Positions 1 to 8,612 of a stretch of 54,207 bases of DNA are shown one piece after another. Position numbers and translations under genes: made by a program. The notes under the pieces were generated by a model. That model was given only the letters and a program-made list of their open reading frames with translations, ran no database searches and had not been told where the DNA came from. Position 1 is the first letter of the stretch, and each line of letters begins with the position of its first letter. The stretch comes from Flaviramulus sp. (GTDB lineage Bacteria > Bacteroidota > Bacteroidia > Flavobacteriales > Flavobacteriaceae), in contig JANQTJ010000013.1 of the NCBI GenBank assembly GCA_030731745.1, forward strand, positions 1 through 54,207, given 5' to 3'.

Positions 1-51
1 AACACTTATTAACAAGTAATGAATATTTTAATACACAATATTTATAATTGT

Positions 52-59
52 TACCTTTG
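52..59 (+). promoter_or_regulatory. Bacteroidota -7 promoter element before rpiB
   Basis: The octamer TACCTTTG matches the Bacteroidota sigma-ABfr -7 consensus TAnnTTTG and lies 26 bases before the rpiB start codon. I see no good TTG -33 element about 19 bases upstream, so the call rests on the -7 box and its position. Confidence 0.55.
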
Positions 60-85
60 TTAGTATACTTTAAAATTAATATAAA

Positions 86-520
86 ATGACTATTTCTATA
101 GGAAACGATCACGCTGGAACAGATTATAAATTTGCTATTGTAATTTATTTAGAATCAAAAGGATACAAAGTTATTAACCACGGTACTAATAGTAATAATA
201 GTGTAGATTACGCTGATTTTGTACATCCAGTCGCTCAAGATGTTGAAGATAACATATCTCAATATGGTATACTAATTTGTGGTAGTGCAAATGGTGTAGC
301 TATGACAGCTAATAAACATCAAAAAGTTCGAGCAGGCTTGTGTTGGAATAAAGAAATAACCCATTTAACCAGAAGCCATAATAACGCTAATGTAATTTGT
401 ATACCAGCTAGATTTACAGCGATTCATCAAGCTGTTGAAATGGTTGAAGAATTTTTAAACACGGAGTTTGAGGGTGGTAGACATCAAGATAGAATAGATA
501 AAATCCCTTTATCTTGTTAA
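86..520 (+). CDS. rpiB: Ribose-5-phosphate isomerase B
   Basis: This enzyme interconverts ribose 5-phosphate and ribulose 5-phosphate in the non-oxidative pentose phosphate pathway, in the cytoplasm. The 144-residue length is normal for RpiB. It opens with the family's GNDHAG motif (His9). Cys65, in LICGSANG, is at the position of the catalytic cysteine of the E. coli enzyme, and the anion-hole-like SANG loop follows it. The HNNAN segment near 98-102 is also typical. The ATG start follows an AT-rich leader with a -7 box at 52-59. The GNAT gene begins 38 bases downstream on the same strand and is probably co-transcribed. A LacA/B (galactose-6-phosphate isomerase) role is a remote alternative, because the gene is single and not in a sugar operon. 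Confidence 0.93.
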   Translation: MTISIGNDHAGTDYKFAIVIYLESKGYKVINHGTNSNNSVDYADFVHPVAQDVEDNISQYGILICGSANGVAMTANKHQKVRAGLCWNKEITHLTRSHNNANVICIPARFTAIHQAVEMVEEFLNTEFEGGRHQDRIDKIPLSC

Positions 521-558
521 TAATTTTTTCTTTTAAAAGGTGTTTATAATAGTTATTT

Positions 559-1002
559 ATGATAACATTTAAAATTAAATCTTTTTTTGAATTAACAACT
601 CAAGAGTTATACAATTTACTTCAATTACGTAGTGAAGTTTTTGTAGTTGAGCAAGACTGTGTTTATCAAGATATTGATGGTAAAGATCAAAAAGCATTAC
701 ATGTTTTAGGCTTTAAAAACAATAATTTAGTAGCGTATACACGTATTTTTAAACCAGGAGATTATTTTGAATATGCTAGTATTGGTAGGGTAGTGGTTTT
801 TAAAAATGAGCGTTCTTTTAAGTATGGTTATGATATTATGGAAATATCCATAAAAGCTATAAAAGATTATTATAACGAAACGGTTATAAAAATTTCTGCT
901 CAATGTTATCTTAAACAATTTTACTCTAATTTAGGTTTTAAAGCAAAAGGAGAGGAGTATCTAGAAGATGATATTCCGCATATTGCTATGATAAAAAAGT
1001 AA
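559..1002 (+). CDS. GNAT family N-acetyltransferase, ElaA-like
   Basis: This is a predicted acetyl-CoA-dependent N-acetyltransferase of 147 residues, close to the ElaA subgroup in length and pattern. The N-terminal LLQLRSEVFVVEQDCVYQD segment (about 20-40) is the ElaA hallmark. ASIGRVVV near 73-80 is the beta4 strand leading into the acetyl-CoA loop. The C-terminal half, with YLKQFYSNLGFKAKGEEY near 127-144, is the usual GNAT beta5-to-beta6 region. The substrate cannot be deduced. It sits 38 bases after rpiB and probably shares its transcript. Its stop codon directly abuts the stop of the convergent LRR gene, so no intergenic terminator separates the two. Confidence 0.85.
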   Translation: MITFKIKSFFELTTQELYNLLQLRSEVFVVEQDCVYQDIDGKDQKALHVLGFKNNNLVAYTRIFKPGDYFEYASIGRVVVFKNERSFKYGYDIMEISIKAIKDYYNETVIKISAQCYLKQFYSNLGFKAKGEEYLEDDIPHIAMIKK

Positions 1003-2409
1003 TTATCGTTTTAGTGAAAAATGCCCTTTTACTATTTCACCAGAATTCAAAACTATAACATACCAATAATCATTAGTAGGTAATTGGTTTCCATTCATTG
1101 TACCATCCCAAATAAAAGCATTTTTAGGTAAAAACTTTAATAGTTTTCCATATTGGTTGTAAATAGAAATGTGTTTTATGCTATTTGTATTATCAAAAAC
1201 CTCCCAGAAATCATGGTTTCCATCATTATTTGGAGTGAAATATTTTGGAATAAAATAACTGTCATTGCTAATTAAAAGACTAAAAGAGGTTTCATTACTA
1301 TCACAAATAGTTTCTTTATAAATGTAAATAGTTTGTGATGTAGAAATAACATCACCAGAATTTAACATCACACCATTTCCACCTGTTTCTGTAAAATAAT
1401 TTCCATTTAAAAGTACTGGTAATGTAAAAGAATTGTTAGAAACTATATTATTCAATCTATCTACTGGTACCGTGATATCGCAATCGTCTTGAGAAATAAC
1501 ATAACTAATAAAATCTTCTGGTTCCCAATTAATAGGTATCTTTGATGGATTATCAACAACAACACAACCCAATGAGCTATTCAATCTAAAATCTGCAATA
1601 GCAAAGGCGTTATTGCCGTTTCTAAGATTGAGTCTGCATAAATTATTGTTATTACAATCTAAAACTGTTAACGAAGCGTTTCTAGATAAATCTAATTCTG
1701 AAATGTTATTGGAGTAGCAAATTAAAGTGCTTAAGTTTAAATTATTAATTGTTTCTAATGAGTTAATATTGTTCTCTTCACAAGAAATATATGAAAGATT
1801 TATGTTTTGTGCTACATCCAAAGATGTTAAACGGTTTCTGCCAGCTTGTAGTCTTCCCAAAAAAGAATTGTTACTTAAATCAATATTTGAAATTTCGTTA
1901 TTTTCAAAAGCTAAAACAACAAGTTCAGGATTTTTAGTAACATTTAGAGTTTCTAACCGGTTGTTTCTACAAACTAATGATATTAAGTCAGGATTTTGGT
2001 TGGTGTTTACTACAGATATTAGGTTATTATGGCACCATAAAATTTTTAAATCCGGGAGCGTACTTACATCTAAATTAGTTAACTCATTATCAAAAACATA
2101 CAATTCTGTAAGATTTGTGTTTTTAGATACATCTATAGCATTTAATTTGTTTGTTGAACAATCAAGTATAGATAACGCTGTAAAATCTTCAATACCCGTA
2201 AGGTCTAAGATGTTTTTCTCGCGTATATTTAAGCTAGTTATACCAATAATATTTTCAGTTGGAACAAAATTATTTAAAGGAGCCGTATCTAAACCTAAGT
2301 CGATTAAGGCTTGTTCAAAATTATCATCAGGAACAAAGGTTTGAGAGAATAAATCAGTGTTTATGAAAAAAAAGACTATTATCGAGAGAAAACTAGTTTT
2401 ACAAACCAT
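1003..2409 (-). CDS. Leucine-rich-repeat protein with T9SS type B C-terminal domain
   Basis: This is an exported, probably cell-surface or secreted protein of 468 residues. An N-terminal signal peptide (about 1-22, ending FS-Q) precedes roughly eight LRR units of about 21 residues between 55 and 270, of the form L-x-x-L-x-C/V-x-x-N-x-L/I-x-x-L-D/N-V/L. About 380-468 is a gliding-motility-associated (CHU_C type) domain: it has PKYFTPNNDGNHDFW, then ISIYNQYGKLL, then WDGTMNG, and ends in FSLKR. That domain directs secretion through the type IX system. LRRs of this kind usually bind protein or glycan ligands, but the ligand here is unknown. The gene lies 6 bases after the OmpA-like gene in the same direction, which suggests one transcript. 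Confidence 0.88.
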   Translation of the reverse strand: MVCKTSFLSIIVFFFINTDLFSQTFVPDDNFEQALIDLGLDTAPLNNFVPTENIIGITSLNIREKNILDLTGIEDFTALSILDCSTNKLNAIDVSKNTNLTELYVFDNELTNLDVSTLPDLKILWCHNNLISVVNTNQNPDLISLVCRNNRLETLNVTKNPELVVLAFENNEISNIDLSNNSFLGRLQAGRNRLTSLDVAQNINLSYISCEENNINSLETINNLNLSTLICYSNNISELDLSRNASLTVLDCNNNNLCRLNLRNGNNAFAIADFRLNSSLGCVVVDNPSKIPINWEPEDFISYVISQDDCDITVPVDRLNNIVSNNSFTLPVLLNGNYFTETGGNGVMLNSGDVISTSQTIYIYKETICDSNETSFSLLISNDSYFIPKYFTPNNDGNHDFWEVFDNTNSIKHISIYNQYGKLLKFLPKNAFIWDGTMNGNQLPTNDYWYVIVLNSGEIVKGHFSLKR

Positions 2410-2415
2410 AAACCT

Positions 2416-3270
2416 TTAATTAGAATCATCAACATACGTAATAACGATTTCTACTCTTCTGTCAAGTTTAGGATCGCCACCAAGAGGAAATTTTCGACGC
2501 AAACCTAAATGGCGCATTCTTTTTTTATCAACACCTTTTTTAGCAAAATAGTCATAAACAAACTTAGCTCTTGCTTCAGAAAGGTTGCGTAATTGAGTTT
2601 TTCTATCAATAGCGTCTCTAGTAAGTTGAGTACAACAAACATGCCCTTGAATGGTAAAGTAAATATCTTTTCTTTCTACAAGTGCTTTGGCTATATTATC
2701 TAAATTTAACTTAGATTCCGGGGTTATAGTGGCATAACCTGTTTTAAATAAAATATTTTTAAAAACTATTTTATCCCCTTTTGAGCTCTCTTTTATTAAA
2801 TCAACAACATCTTTTTCTTTAACAATAGCCTTAGGAATAGTATCTTTTACTAGAGGTTTTGGAGGTTTTGGCTTAACATTAATTTCAACTTTTCTATTTA
2901 AACCCCTTATGTTTAAAATATTTTTTTCTTCAACAATTTTTAAAAGAATCTCACCTTTTCCATCAACATTTGTTATTAAAGACTCACTAATTTCGTTATT
3001 TGAAAAAATAGTTTTTATCGCATTTGCTCGTTGTTGAGATAGTTTTAGATTATAAGTTTCTGCTCCAATATCATCACAAAAACCAAAAATAGAAATAGAA
3101 TCAATATCTACATCTAAAAGTTTTGAAATAAAAAGTAATAAGCGATTTTCTTCGGTTATAGGGACATCAAATTTATCGGTTTCAAAATAAACTTCATGTG
3201 TTAGCTCTTTTTGGGAGAAAGCAAACACCGTGTTAAATGTTATAAAAATTGAAATCAAAAATTTATTCAT
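2416..3270 (-). CDS. Envelope protein with two OmpA-like domains
   Basis: This is a 284-residue exported protein likely to tie the outer membrane to peptidoglycan. I place the start at the ATG at 3270, because the segment from there (MNKFLISIFITFNTVFAFSQ) is a clean signal peptide; a longer reading frame would add 23 unlikely residues. It carries two OmpA-family modules. The first covers about 20-125, with FETDKFDV and NLKLSQQRANAI. The second covers about 160-282, with LFKTGYATITPESKL, GHVCCTQL and NLSEARAKFVYDYF. Both keep the L-S-x-x-R-A core of the peptidoglycan-binding helix. The first module ends in RKVEINV and the second in RRVEIVI, the usual last strand. A proline/lysine linker (near 128-140) separates them. 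No beta-barrel precedes them. Confidence 0.85.
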   Translation of the reverse strand: MNKFLISIFITFNTVFAFSQKELTHEVYFETDKFDVPITEENRLLLFISKLLDVDIDSISIFGFCDDIGAETYNLKLSQQRANAIKTIFSNNEISESLITNVDGKGEILLKIVEEKNILNIRGLNRKVEINVKPKPPKPLVKDTIPKAIVKEKDVVDLIKESSKGDKIVFKNILFKTGYATITPESKLNLDNIAKALVERKDIYFTIQGHVCCTQLTRDAIDRKTQLRNLSEARAKFVYDYFAKKGVDKKRMRHLGLRRKFPLGGDPKLDRRVEIVITYVDDSN

Positions 3271-3368
3271 AGTAGGATTATAGAACAGGTATAAATATAC
3301 TATTTTAAATCTAAAACCATGCCAGATGCCTGATAACAAGGGTTTTTATAACGATAAAACGATGAAAT

Positions 3369-5003
3369 TTATTTTAAATATCCTAAATAAGTAGCAGGAT
3401 TTTCAAGTATTTCATTAGATTTTTTTATTTGAGCATCGTGTATTTTATAATATTCATACAAACCTTCTCTGTAAGCATATTGCTTTACAATTTCTTCTGT
3501 AAGTAGTTTTAATATATATGTTTTATTTTGATCTATTATTGAGGTTTTTGAGGCGTTTAAATTTGATATTAAAGTATTAAAATCTTCTTTAATATCATTA
3601 TTCAATGATTCAACTTTAGCGGTTTCAAAAGCTTTAAAAAGCGCTTTTTCAGTATCGGTTTCAAATGTAAAATTATTAATTTTCAAATAATTTTTAAAGT
3701 CTTCAAAATCTGAATTATTTAAAATTAAACTATTTACATCTTCAATGTTATGTTTGTAATGATAGTTGGTTGCGTAATTAAAAATTAAATCATTGTTAAT
3801 AATTGCAGTGGTTATAGGAGAATTTGTTTGCGAGCCAATAACAACGTCTGGTAGAACACCGCCACCATCAAAAACCTTTCTCCCTTTTTTGGTTTTAAAT
3901 TCGTTATAGTTTTCTTGTTTAATCCTTACAGCGCCACCTTTATCATCTTTATGCCAATAATCTAAAGATTGAATACATCTACCAGAAGGCGTATAATATC
4001 TAGAAATAGTAATTTTAACCTGAGTCCCGTAAGTAAGTTGTTTTGGGCGTTGTACCAAACCCTTTCCAAAACTTCTAGAACCAACAATTACAGCACGATC
4101 AAGATCTTGTAAGGCCCCAGAAACTATTTCACTTGCTGAGGCGCTATTACCGTTAATTAAAATAACTAAAGGTATGTCTGTGTCGATAGGATCGTTTTGT
4201 GTGTAATACGTTTTGTTATATTTCTCTACTTTAGATTTAGTCGTTACAACTAATTGGCCTTTAGGTACAAAAAGATTAACAATTTTAATAGCCTCATTAA
4301 CCAATCCGCCAGGGTTGCCTCTTAAGTCTAAAATAATTCGCTCAGCGCCTTGTGCTTTTAAATCTCTTAAAGCATAATTTGTTTCTAAGAAAGCTTTATC
4401 ACTAAAACTACTTAAAACGATATACCCTGTTTTGTTATTTACCATCGAGAAGTGGGGAACTGCTTTTATTTCTACCTCAGCCCTTTTTATGGTAGCCGTT
4501 TGTGTTTTTCCTTGACGTTTATAAGTAACTTCAATTGATGTGTCTGTAGTGCCTTTTAGCAAATCTCCAGCATCTTCTTTAAAACTCTCAACTAGGGTGT
4601 TTCCAACCTTAATAATTTCATCTCCTGCTTTTAATCCTGCTTTATCAGCTGGATAATCTTTATAAGGCTCAATAACAACAAGCTTGTCTTTTAACGTTTT
4701 TATTTTAGCTCCAATACCAGTATAATCTCCTGTGTTATTAATTCTTGCCGCTTCAACATCCTGTTCATTCATAAAGTTAGTGTAAGGGTCTAAATCGGCT
4801 AACATGCTTTTTATAGCAATATCCATTAAATCACCAGGATTGGTGTCATCAACATAATTCATATTGAGTTCTTTAAAAACAGTAGTGAAAATCTCAATCT
4901 GTTTCGCAATTTCAAAAAAATCATTTTGAAAAGCTGTAGTTGATAAAAAAATAGCGAAAGCCATTAAAGGAATGATAACTTTCTTTTTTAATATATTTTT
5001 CAT
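3369..5003 (-). CDS. S41 family C-terminal processing protease with PDZ domain
   Basis: This is a periplasmic serine protease of the CtpA/Prc type that cleaves exported proteins at their C-termini. The 544 residues begin with a signal peptide or signal anchor (about 7-25). A PDZ domain follows at about 85-175, with GIGAKI and GLKAGDEIIKVG. The S41 catalytic core covers about 180-390. Its nucleophile is in GNSASASE (285-292) and the paired lysine is Lys314 in SFGKGLVQ. The DLRGNPGG motif (226-233) completes the site. The C-terminal 150 residues are helical and of unknown role, but common in Bacteroidota homologues. It starts 10 bases after the rnpA stop, so the two are probably co-transcribed. 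Confidence 0.93.
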   Translation of the reverse strand: MKNILKKKVIIPLMAFAIFLSTTAFQNDFFEIAKQIEIFTTVFKELNMNYVDDTNPGDLMDIAIKSMLADLDPYTNFMNEQDVEAARINNTGDYTGIGAKIKTLKDKLVVIEPYKDYPADKAGLKAGDEIIKVGNTLVESFKEDAGDLLKGTTDTSIEVTYKRQGKTQTATIKRAEVEIKAVPHFSMVNNKTGYIVLSSFSDKAFLETNYALRDLKAQGAERIILDLRGNPGGLVNEAIKIVNLFVPKGQLVVTTKSKVEKYNKTYYTQNDPIDTDIPLVILINGNSASASEIVSGALQDLDRAVIVGSRSFGKGLVQRPKQLTYGTQVKITISRYYTPSGRCIQSLDYWHKDDKGGAVRIKQENYNEFKTKKGRKVFDGGGVLPDVVIGSQTNSPITTAIINNDLIFNYATNYHYKHNIEDVNSLILNNSDFEDFKNYLKINNFTFETDTEKALFKAFETAKVESLNNDIKEDFNTLISNLNASKTSIIDQNKTYILKLLTEEIVKQYAYREGLYEYYKIHDAQIKKSNEILENPATYLGYLK

Positions 5004-5013
5004 TTTATGTTAT

Positions 5014-5391
5014 TTATTTTTCAGAAATTTTATTTGAAAATTTTTCAAATAATGTTTTCATTTTAATTTCTATATCTGATAATGATAAAATCTCTTTGCC
5101 AATGTACAAAATCATGAACGCGTGTTGTGTTTTTAAACTGTTAAAATACAACGCTTTGTTTAATCTGTAAGATTCTCTTAGCAAGCGTTTTACTCGATTT
5201 CTACCTACTGCAGTTTTAAAATTTCTTTTACTTACTGAAACACCTGTTTTAGCAAGAACACCATCATCAAAAAAAGTTGCTAAATAAACTAAACGTAACG
5301 GAAATACAGAAACAGATTGACCCTCTATAAACAGTTGGTCAATAAGTTTTTTGCTTTTTAGTTTTTCTTTTTTTGGATATGAAGTAGACAT
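5014..5391 (-). CDS. rnpA: Ribonuclease P protein component
   Basis: This is the basic protein cofactor of the RNase P ribozyme, which trims tRNA 5' leaders. With the start at the ATG at 5391 (MSTSYPKKEKLKSK), the protein has 125 residues, normal for RnpA; 13 extra residues upstream are possible but not typical. The family signature RNxVKRLLRESYR is present as GRNRVKRLLRESYR at about 63-76, and KLKSKKLIDQLF is the usual N-terminal motif. rpmH, the common neighbour of rnpA in other phyla, is not upstream. Instead the S41 protease follows 10 bases downstream. A good -7 box lies at 5433-5440. Confidence 0.94.
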   Translation of the reverse strand: MSTSYPKKEKLKSKKLIDQLFIEGQSVSVFPLRLVYLATFFDDGVLAKTGVSVSKRNFKTAVGRNRVKRLLRESYRLNKALYFNSLKTQHAFMILYIGKEILSLSDIEIKMKTLFEKFSNKISEK

Positions 5392-5432
5392 AAGTGATTT
5401 TGTAGTCACAAAAATAACAATAACAATCAATA

Positions 5433-5440
5433 CAAAGGTA
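5433..5440 (-). promoter_or_regulatory. Bacteroidota -7 promoter element before rnpA
   Basis: Read on the minus strand the octamer is TACCTTTG, an exact TAnnTTTG match and identical to the rpiB box. It ends about 41 bases before the rnpA start at 5391. No -33 TTG is seen at the ideal spacing. Confidence 0.55.
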
Positions 5441-5562
5441 TTTAGATGTTATATGATATTTATTGGTTTTAGCTTCAAATAAAATTTGATAATAAAAACA
5501 CTTTTTAAAGATTGGATTTTTTGTAATGATATATCGCGAAGTTTTTTATAAGCGAAATAGCA

Positions 5563-8553
5563 TTAATTGTAAATAAAAGTGTCTAAAGTCACTTTTTCTT
5601 TCAATCCAAACAATTTAATTACACGAACCTCTTTGGTTTCGTTATTTAAACCATAATTTTTATAGATTGTATATTTTAAAAACGTTGGATTTAAAAGAGG
5701 CTCTTCATTTAAACACTGAACATTTATTATCCATGGTCCTTTTGGAGAATCGTCTATTGTAAATTCTTCAGTAAAATAACCGGTTTCGTTTTCATTAATT
5801 AAACGTTGTTTATTTTCGAGAACCGTATGCTGCCATTTAAAATATTTTTTATTTGGATCTACAAACTGAATTTCAAATTCTGTATTCGATTTATTCCATT
5901 CAAAAACAATTCGGACATCTTGATTAAAGCCAACCTTAAGTAATTCGGAAGGCAAATCGTTGTAAGTAACTTTAGATTTATGAAATGCTAAAAGGTGTTT
6001 TAACTCGTTAATAATTGTTTTATCTAGTCCAGAAAAATCAACATCTTCAATGGAGTTTGTAATCATTTGTTTGTAAAGCACCATAGCTTCTTCATACAAA
6101 CCAGTATTTTGAAATATAAGCGCTAAATCCCTGTATGATTGTGCGTCTTTAGGCCTTAGTTGTGTAATTCTTTCATAAATATATCGTGCTTCGTTTAATT
6201 TACCCAATACTTCTAATTTATAAGCCAATACTTTTAATGCTGTAGCATTATCAAAAGCGATATCTGCAATATTAGAAAGAATACTATACGCATAATCTTG
6301 ATTCCATTTTGTAAAATAATCTGAAGCTTCAATATAAAAAGGAATCGTTGGTGTTACTTGTGCGTTTTTATCTTTTTCATATAAATCAAGTGCATTTTCA
6401 AATGAAGTTGCGCTACTTAAATACTTAAGAGTAGATAGTGTTTCAATGTTATTTAAAAGAGGCAGTTGTTCACTGTAATCATTACCAGTTACTAATGCGG
6501 AGTTAATAATATTGCCGTTTTCGTCTTTCTCTGTAAAATTTGTTTTAGATCTAATAAGAATTACACCGGGAACCCCTTCAGAACCATATTTATTTGTATC
6601 AGCTAATGATCGAAGTACAGCTATTCCAGCAATATTTTGTGGGTCTACAAAGCTTACATCACCAATAAGCCCTCCATCAAGCAATAATAAAGGCGTGCCT
6701 GTATTCCCTCTAATGGAGATAGAAGGGTTTTCTCTGCTACCTTTTACAAACACACCTGGAACTCTTCTTAAAACATCGGCGATAAACAAATCGGAAGGCC
6801 TTATATCTTTGCTAGTAAAAAAAGTACCACCACCAGCGTTAGAAACACCATCAGCAGCAAAAATATCTCTAATAGTTTCTTCTTTTTTTGGAGTTGCTTT
6901 TATTGAGATTTCATCCAGTACAACACCTTCAAAATCTAGTTGAATATCTATGTTTTTTTCATTAGAAACATCAACCTTTTCAGGCGTCATTCCTAAATAA
7001 TTAATCACTAAAATATCACCATATTTTGCAGGGATATTATAAGCGCCGTCATCGCCTGAAATGGTTTCTATAAAAGAGTTTTCAATTTTAATTGAGGCGC
7101 CTTTTATTGGAGAAATACTATCAAAAACTTTTCCATAAACATGATCTTTTGGGTTGAATAATTCGCCTTCTTCATTATAAACCTCTTCGTCTTTAATGTC
7201 ATTTAAAATAAAATTTAAAGCATTATCTAACGTATTTTTATTTAGGTTTATATAATGACCATCTGAGAAAAAAGAAATATCCTGTAAAACAACATGATTT
7301 GAATTTTCTGAAGAACTTATACAAAACACAGGAACATCTGTCTCTAAATTTAAATTACCTAAAGTGGCATTACCATCTGTAAATAGTATAATGGAGTCTA
7401 TATTTAATTCAGAATTTATAACTAGTTTTGAAAAATCTGTAGCACCATCATATCTAGAGTTTTCTAAGTATTTTGTAAGCTCATCAGTATTTCCTCTATT
7501 TATTTCAAATGTTTTTTTTGCGTTAATATTTGCACTAAAAGCTACAACTTCAACAGTTGTTTTTTCTACCTTCTTTAAGTAACCTTTAATAAATCTTAAC
7601 TCTTTTTCGATATCACGATCCTTTTTCATCGAATTGGATGTGTCCCAAAACAAGGTAATTTTATTTGGTAAAGCTCTAACGGTTATGGTTTCTTTGTTAG
7701 ACTTTGGGTAGGAGGTGAGTAAGCTAAAATTCATAGCCACTCCATCGGTTCTTTTCCATTTATCTTGACTTATATACCTGGTATATGTTGAAGCTGTTGA
7801 CACCCCTGTTTTTTTAAGTCCAGCAACCACAAATCCAATAACATCATCAAAAACCTCAACTACCTCAATACTTACAATAACATCATTATTAACCACAATG
7901 TTATATGGCTTTAGGTTTATAGTTTCTATGCCCTTTTTAATAGAGATAGTGTGAAAAATATTGGTGTTTACAATATTGTTTTTGGGTTCTCTTTTATCGT
8001 AATCATAAATATTTATCCTTATCCTTAAGCTATCTGAAAGGTTTTCTAAAACTCGAATTTTTAACTCTTTAATTTTTGATTTTTTCTTATTTATTCTTAA
8101 TCTAGTTCCAATTTCTCCACCAAGCGCTATTTTATCTTTCCAATAACCAATAGTACCATTGCTGTAATTTAAAGTTCCAATTTGCTTATCCTCGGTTGCA
8201 ATAGCTGTGATAACAGTCTCGTCTAAACTAATTGCTTTAGGTGTTAATGCTATTTTATCAGTGTTACTTAACAAATCGAACAACTGATTAGCCTCTACAC
8301 TAAGGGTTTCATAACCTAAAACCGAAAATTGAAGTATTTCTTTTTCCCAAACAGATTGCTCGTCATATTTTAATATAAAATAACCAGTTTCATTACTTAC
8401 CGTTCCAATTCCTTTTTGTAAAAATCCAATATTAACGTATGGAATGGGTGATTTTGTTACATCATCTACAACATAGGCCTCGATTACTATTTCATATTGT
8501 GCAAATGCTATTGAAGTTATAAAACCAAAAAAGAGAAATAGTATTTTTTTCAT
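5563..8553 (-). CDS. VWA, TonB-plug and TPR multidomain exported protein
   Basis: This is a large exported protein of 996 residues with no recognised single function. I chose the ATG at 8553 because a typical signal peptide (MKKILFLFFGFITSIAFAQ) begins there. Visible order: CarboxypepD_reg-like domain (about 20-105); a beta-rich unassigned segment (about 125-290); a VWA domain (about 300-445) with an intact MIDAS, DTSNS near 306 and later FTDG; a second CarboxypepD_reg-like domain (about 475-545); a TonB-receptor plug (about 550-690) with DVLRRVPGVFVKG and LLLLDGG; TPR-like helices (about 760-850); and a C-terminal beta domain with VFEWNKSNTEFEIQFVDP, resembling DUF2135. No outer-membrane beta-barrel follows the plug, so it is not a complete TonB-dependent transporter. 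It lies 59 bases after the M1 peptidase gene. Confidence 0.8.
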   Translation of the reverse strand: MKKILFLFFGFITSIAFAQYEIVIEAYVVDDVTKSPIPYVNIGFLQKGIGTVSNETGYFILKYDEQSVWEKEILQFSVLGYETLSVEANQLFDLLSNTDKIALTPKAISLDETVITAIATEDKQIGTLNYSNGTIGYWKDKIALGGEIGTRLRINKKKSKIKELKIRVLENLSDSLRIRINIYDYDKREPKNNIVNTNIFHTISIKKGIETINLKPYNIVVNNDVIVSIEVVEVFDDVIGFVVAGLKKTGVSTASTYTRYISQDKWKRTDGVAMNFSLLTSYPKSNKETITVRALPNKITLFWDTSNSMKKDRDIEKELRFIKGYLKKVEKTTVEVVAFSANINAKKTFEINRGNTDELTKYLENSRYDGATDFSKLVINSELNIDSIILFTDGNATLGNLNLETDVPVFCISSSENSNHVVLQDISFFSDGHYINLNKNTLDNALNFILNDIKDEEVYNEEGELFNPKDHVYGKVFDSISPIKGASIKIENSFIETISGDDGAYNIPAKYGDILVINYLGMTPEKVDVSNEKNIDIQLDFEGVVLDEISIKATPKKEETIRDIFAADGVSNAGGGTFFTSKDIRPSDLFIADVLRRVPGVFVKGSRENPSISIRGNTGTPLLLLDGGLIGDVSFVDPQNIAGIAVLRSLADTNKYGSEGVPGVILIRSKTNFTEKDENGNIINSALVTGNDYSEQLPLLNNIETLSTLKYLSSATSFENALDLYEKDKNAQVTPTIPFYIEASDYFTKWNQDYAYSILSNIADIAFDNATALKVLAYKLEVLGKLNEARYIYERITQLRPKDAQSYRDLALIFQNTGLYEEAMVLYKQMITNSIEDVDFSGLDKTIINELKHLLAFHKSKVTYNDLPSELLKVGFNQDVRIVFEWNKSNTEFEIQFVDPNKKYFKWQHTVLENKQRLINENETGYFTEEFTIDDSPKGPWIINVQCLNEEPLLNPTFLKYTIYKNYGLNNETKEVRVIKLFGLKEKVTLDTFIYN

Positions 8554-8612
8554 AAAAGAAATTTTTTTCAAAAAAGAAAACCAAAAACCAATTGGTTAAA
8601 TTAATAATATGT

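Noticed and set aside
1727-2344. 205-codon plus-strand open frame
   Set aside because: It lies antisense inside the LRR gene; the frame stays open because of the regular repeat composition, and the translation has no family features.
6512-6943. 143-codon plus-strand frame
   Set aside because: It is antisense to the plug domain of the VWA protein gene and has no start context.
5563-8553. SusC-type or other TonB-dependent transporter
   Set aside because: The plug is not followed by a beta-barrel, and there is no SusD-like gene beside it.
8586-8597. 12-bp palindrome AACCAATTGGTT
   Set aside because: Too short and AT-rich to separate from chance, with no T tract or promoter nearby; it may still be an operator but nothing supports it.
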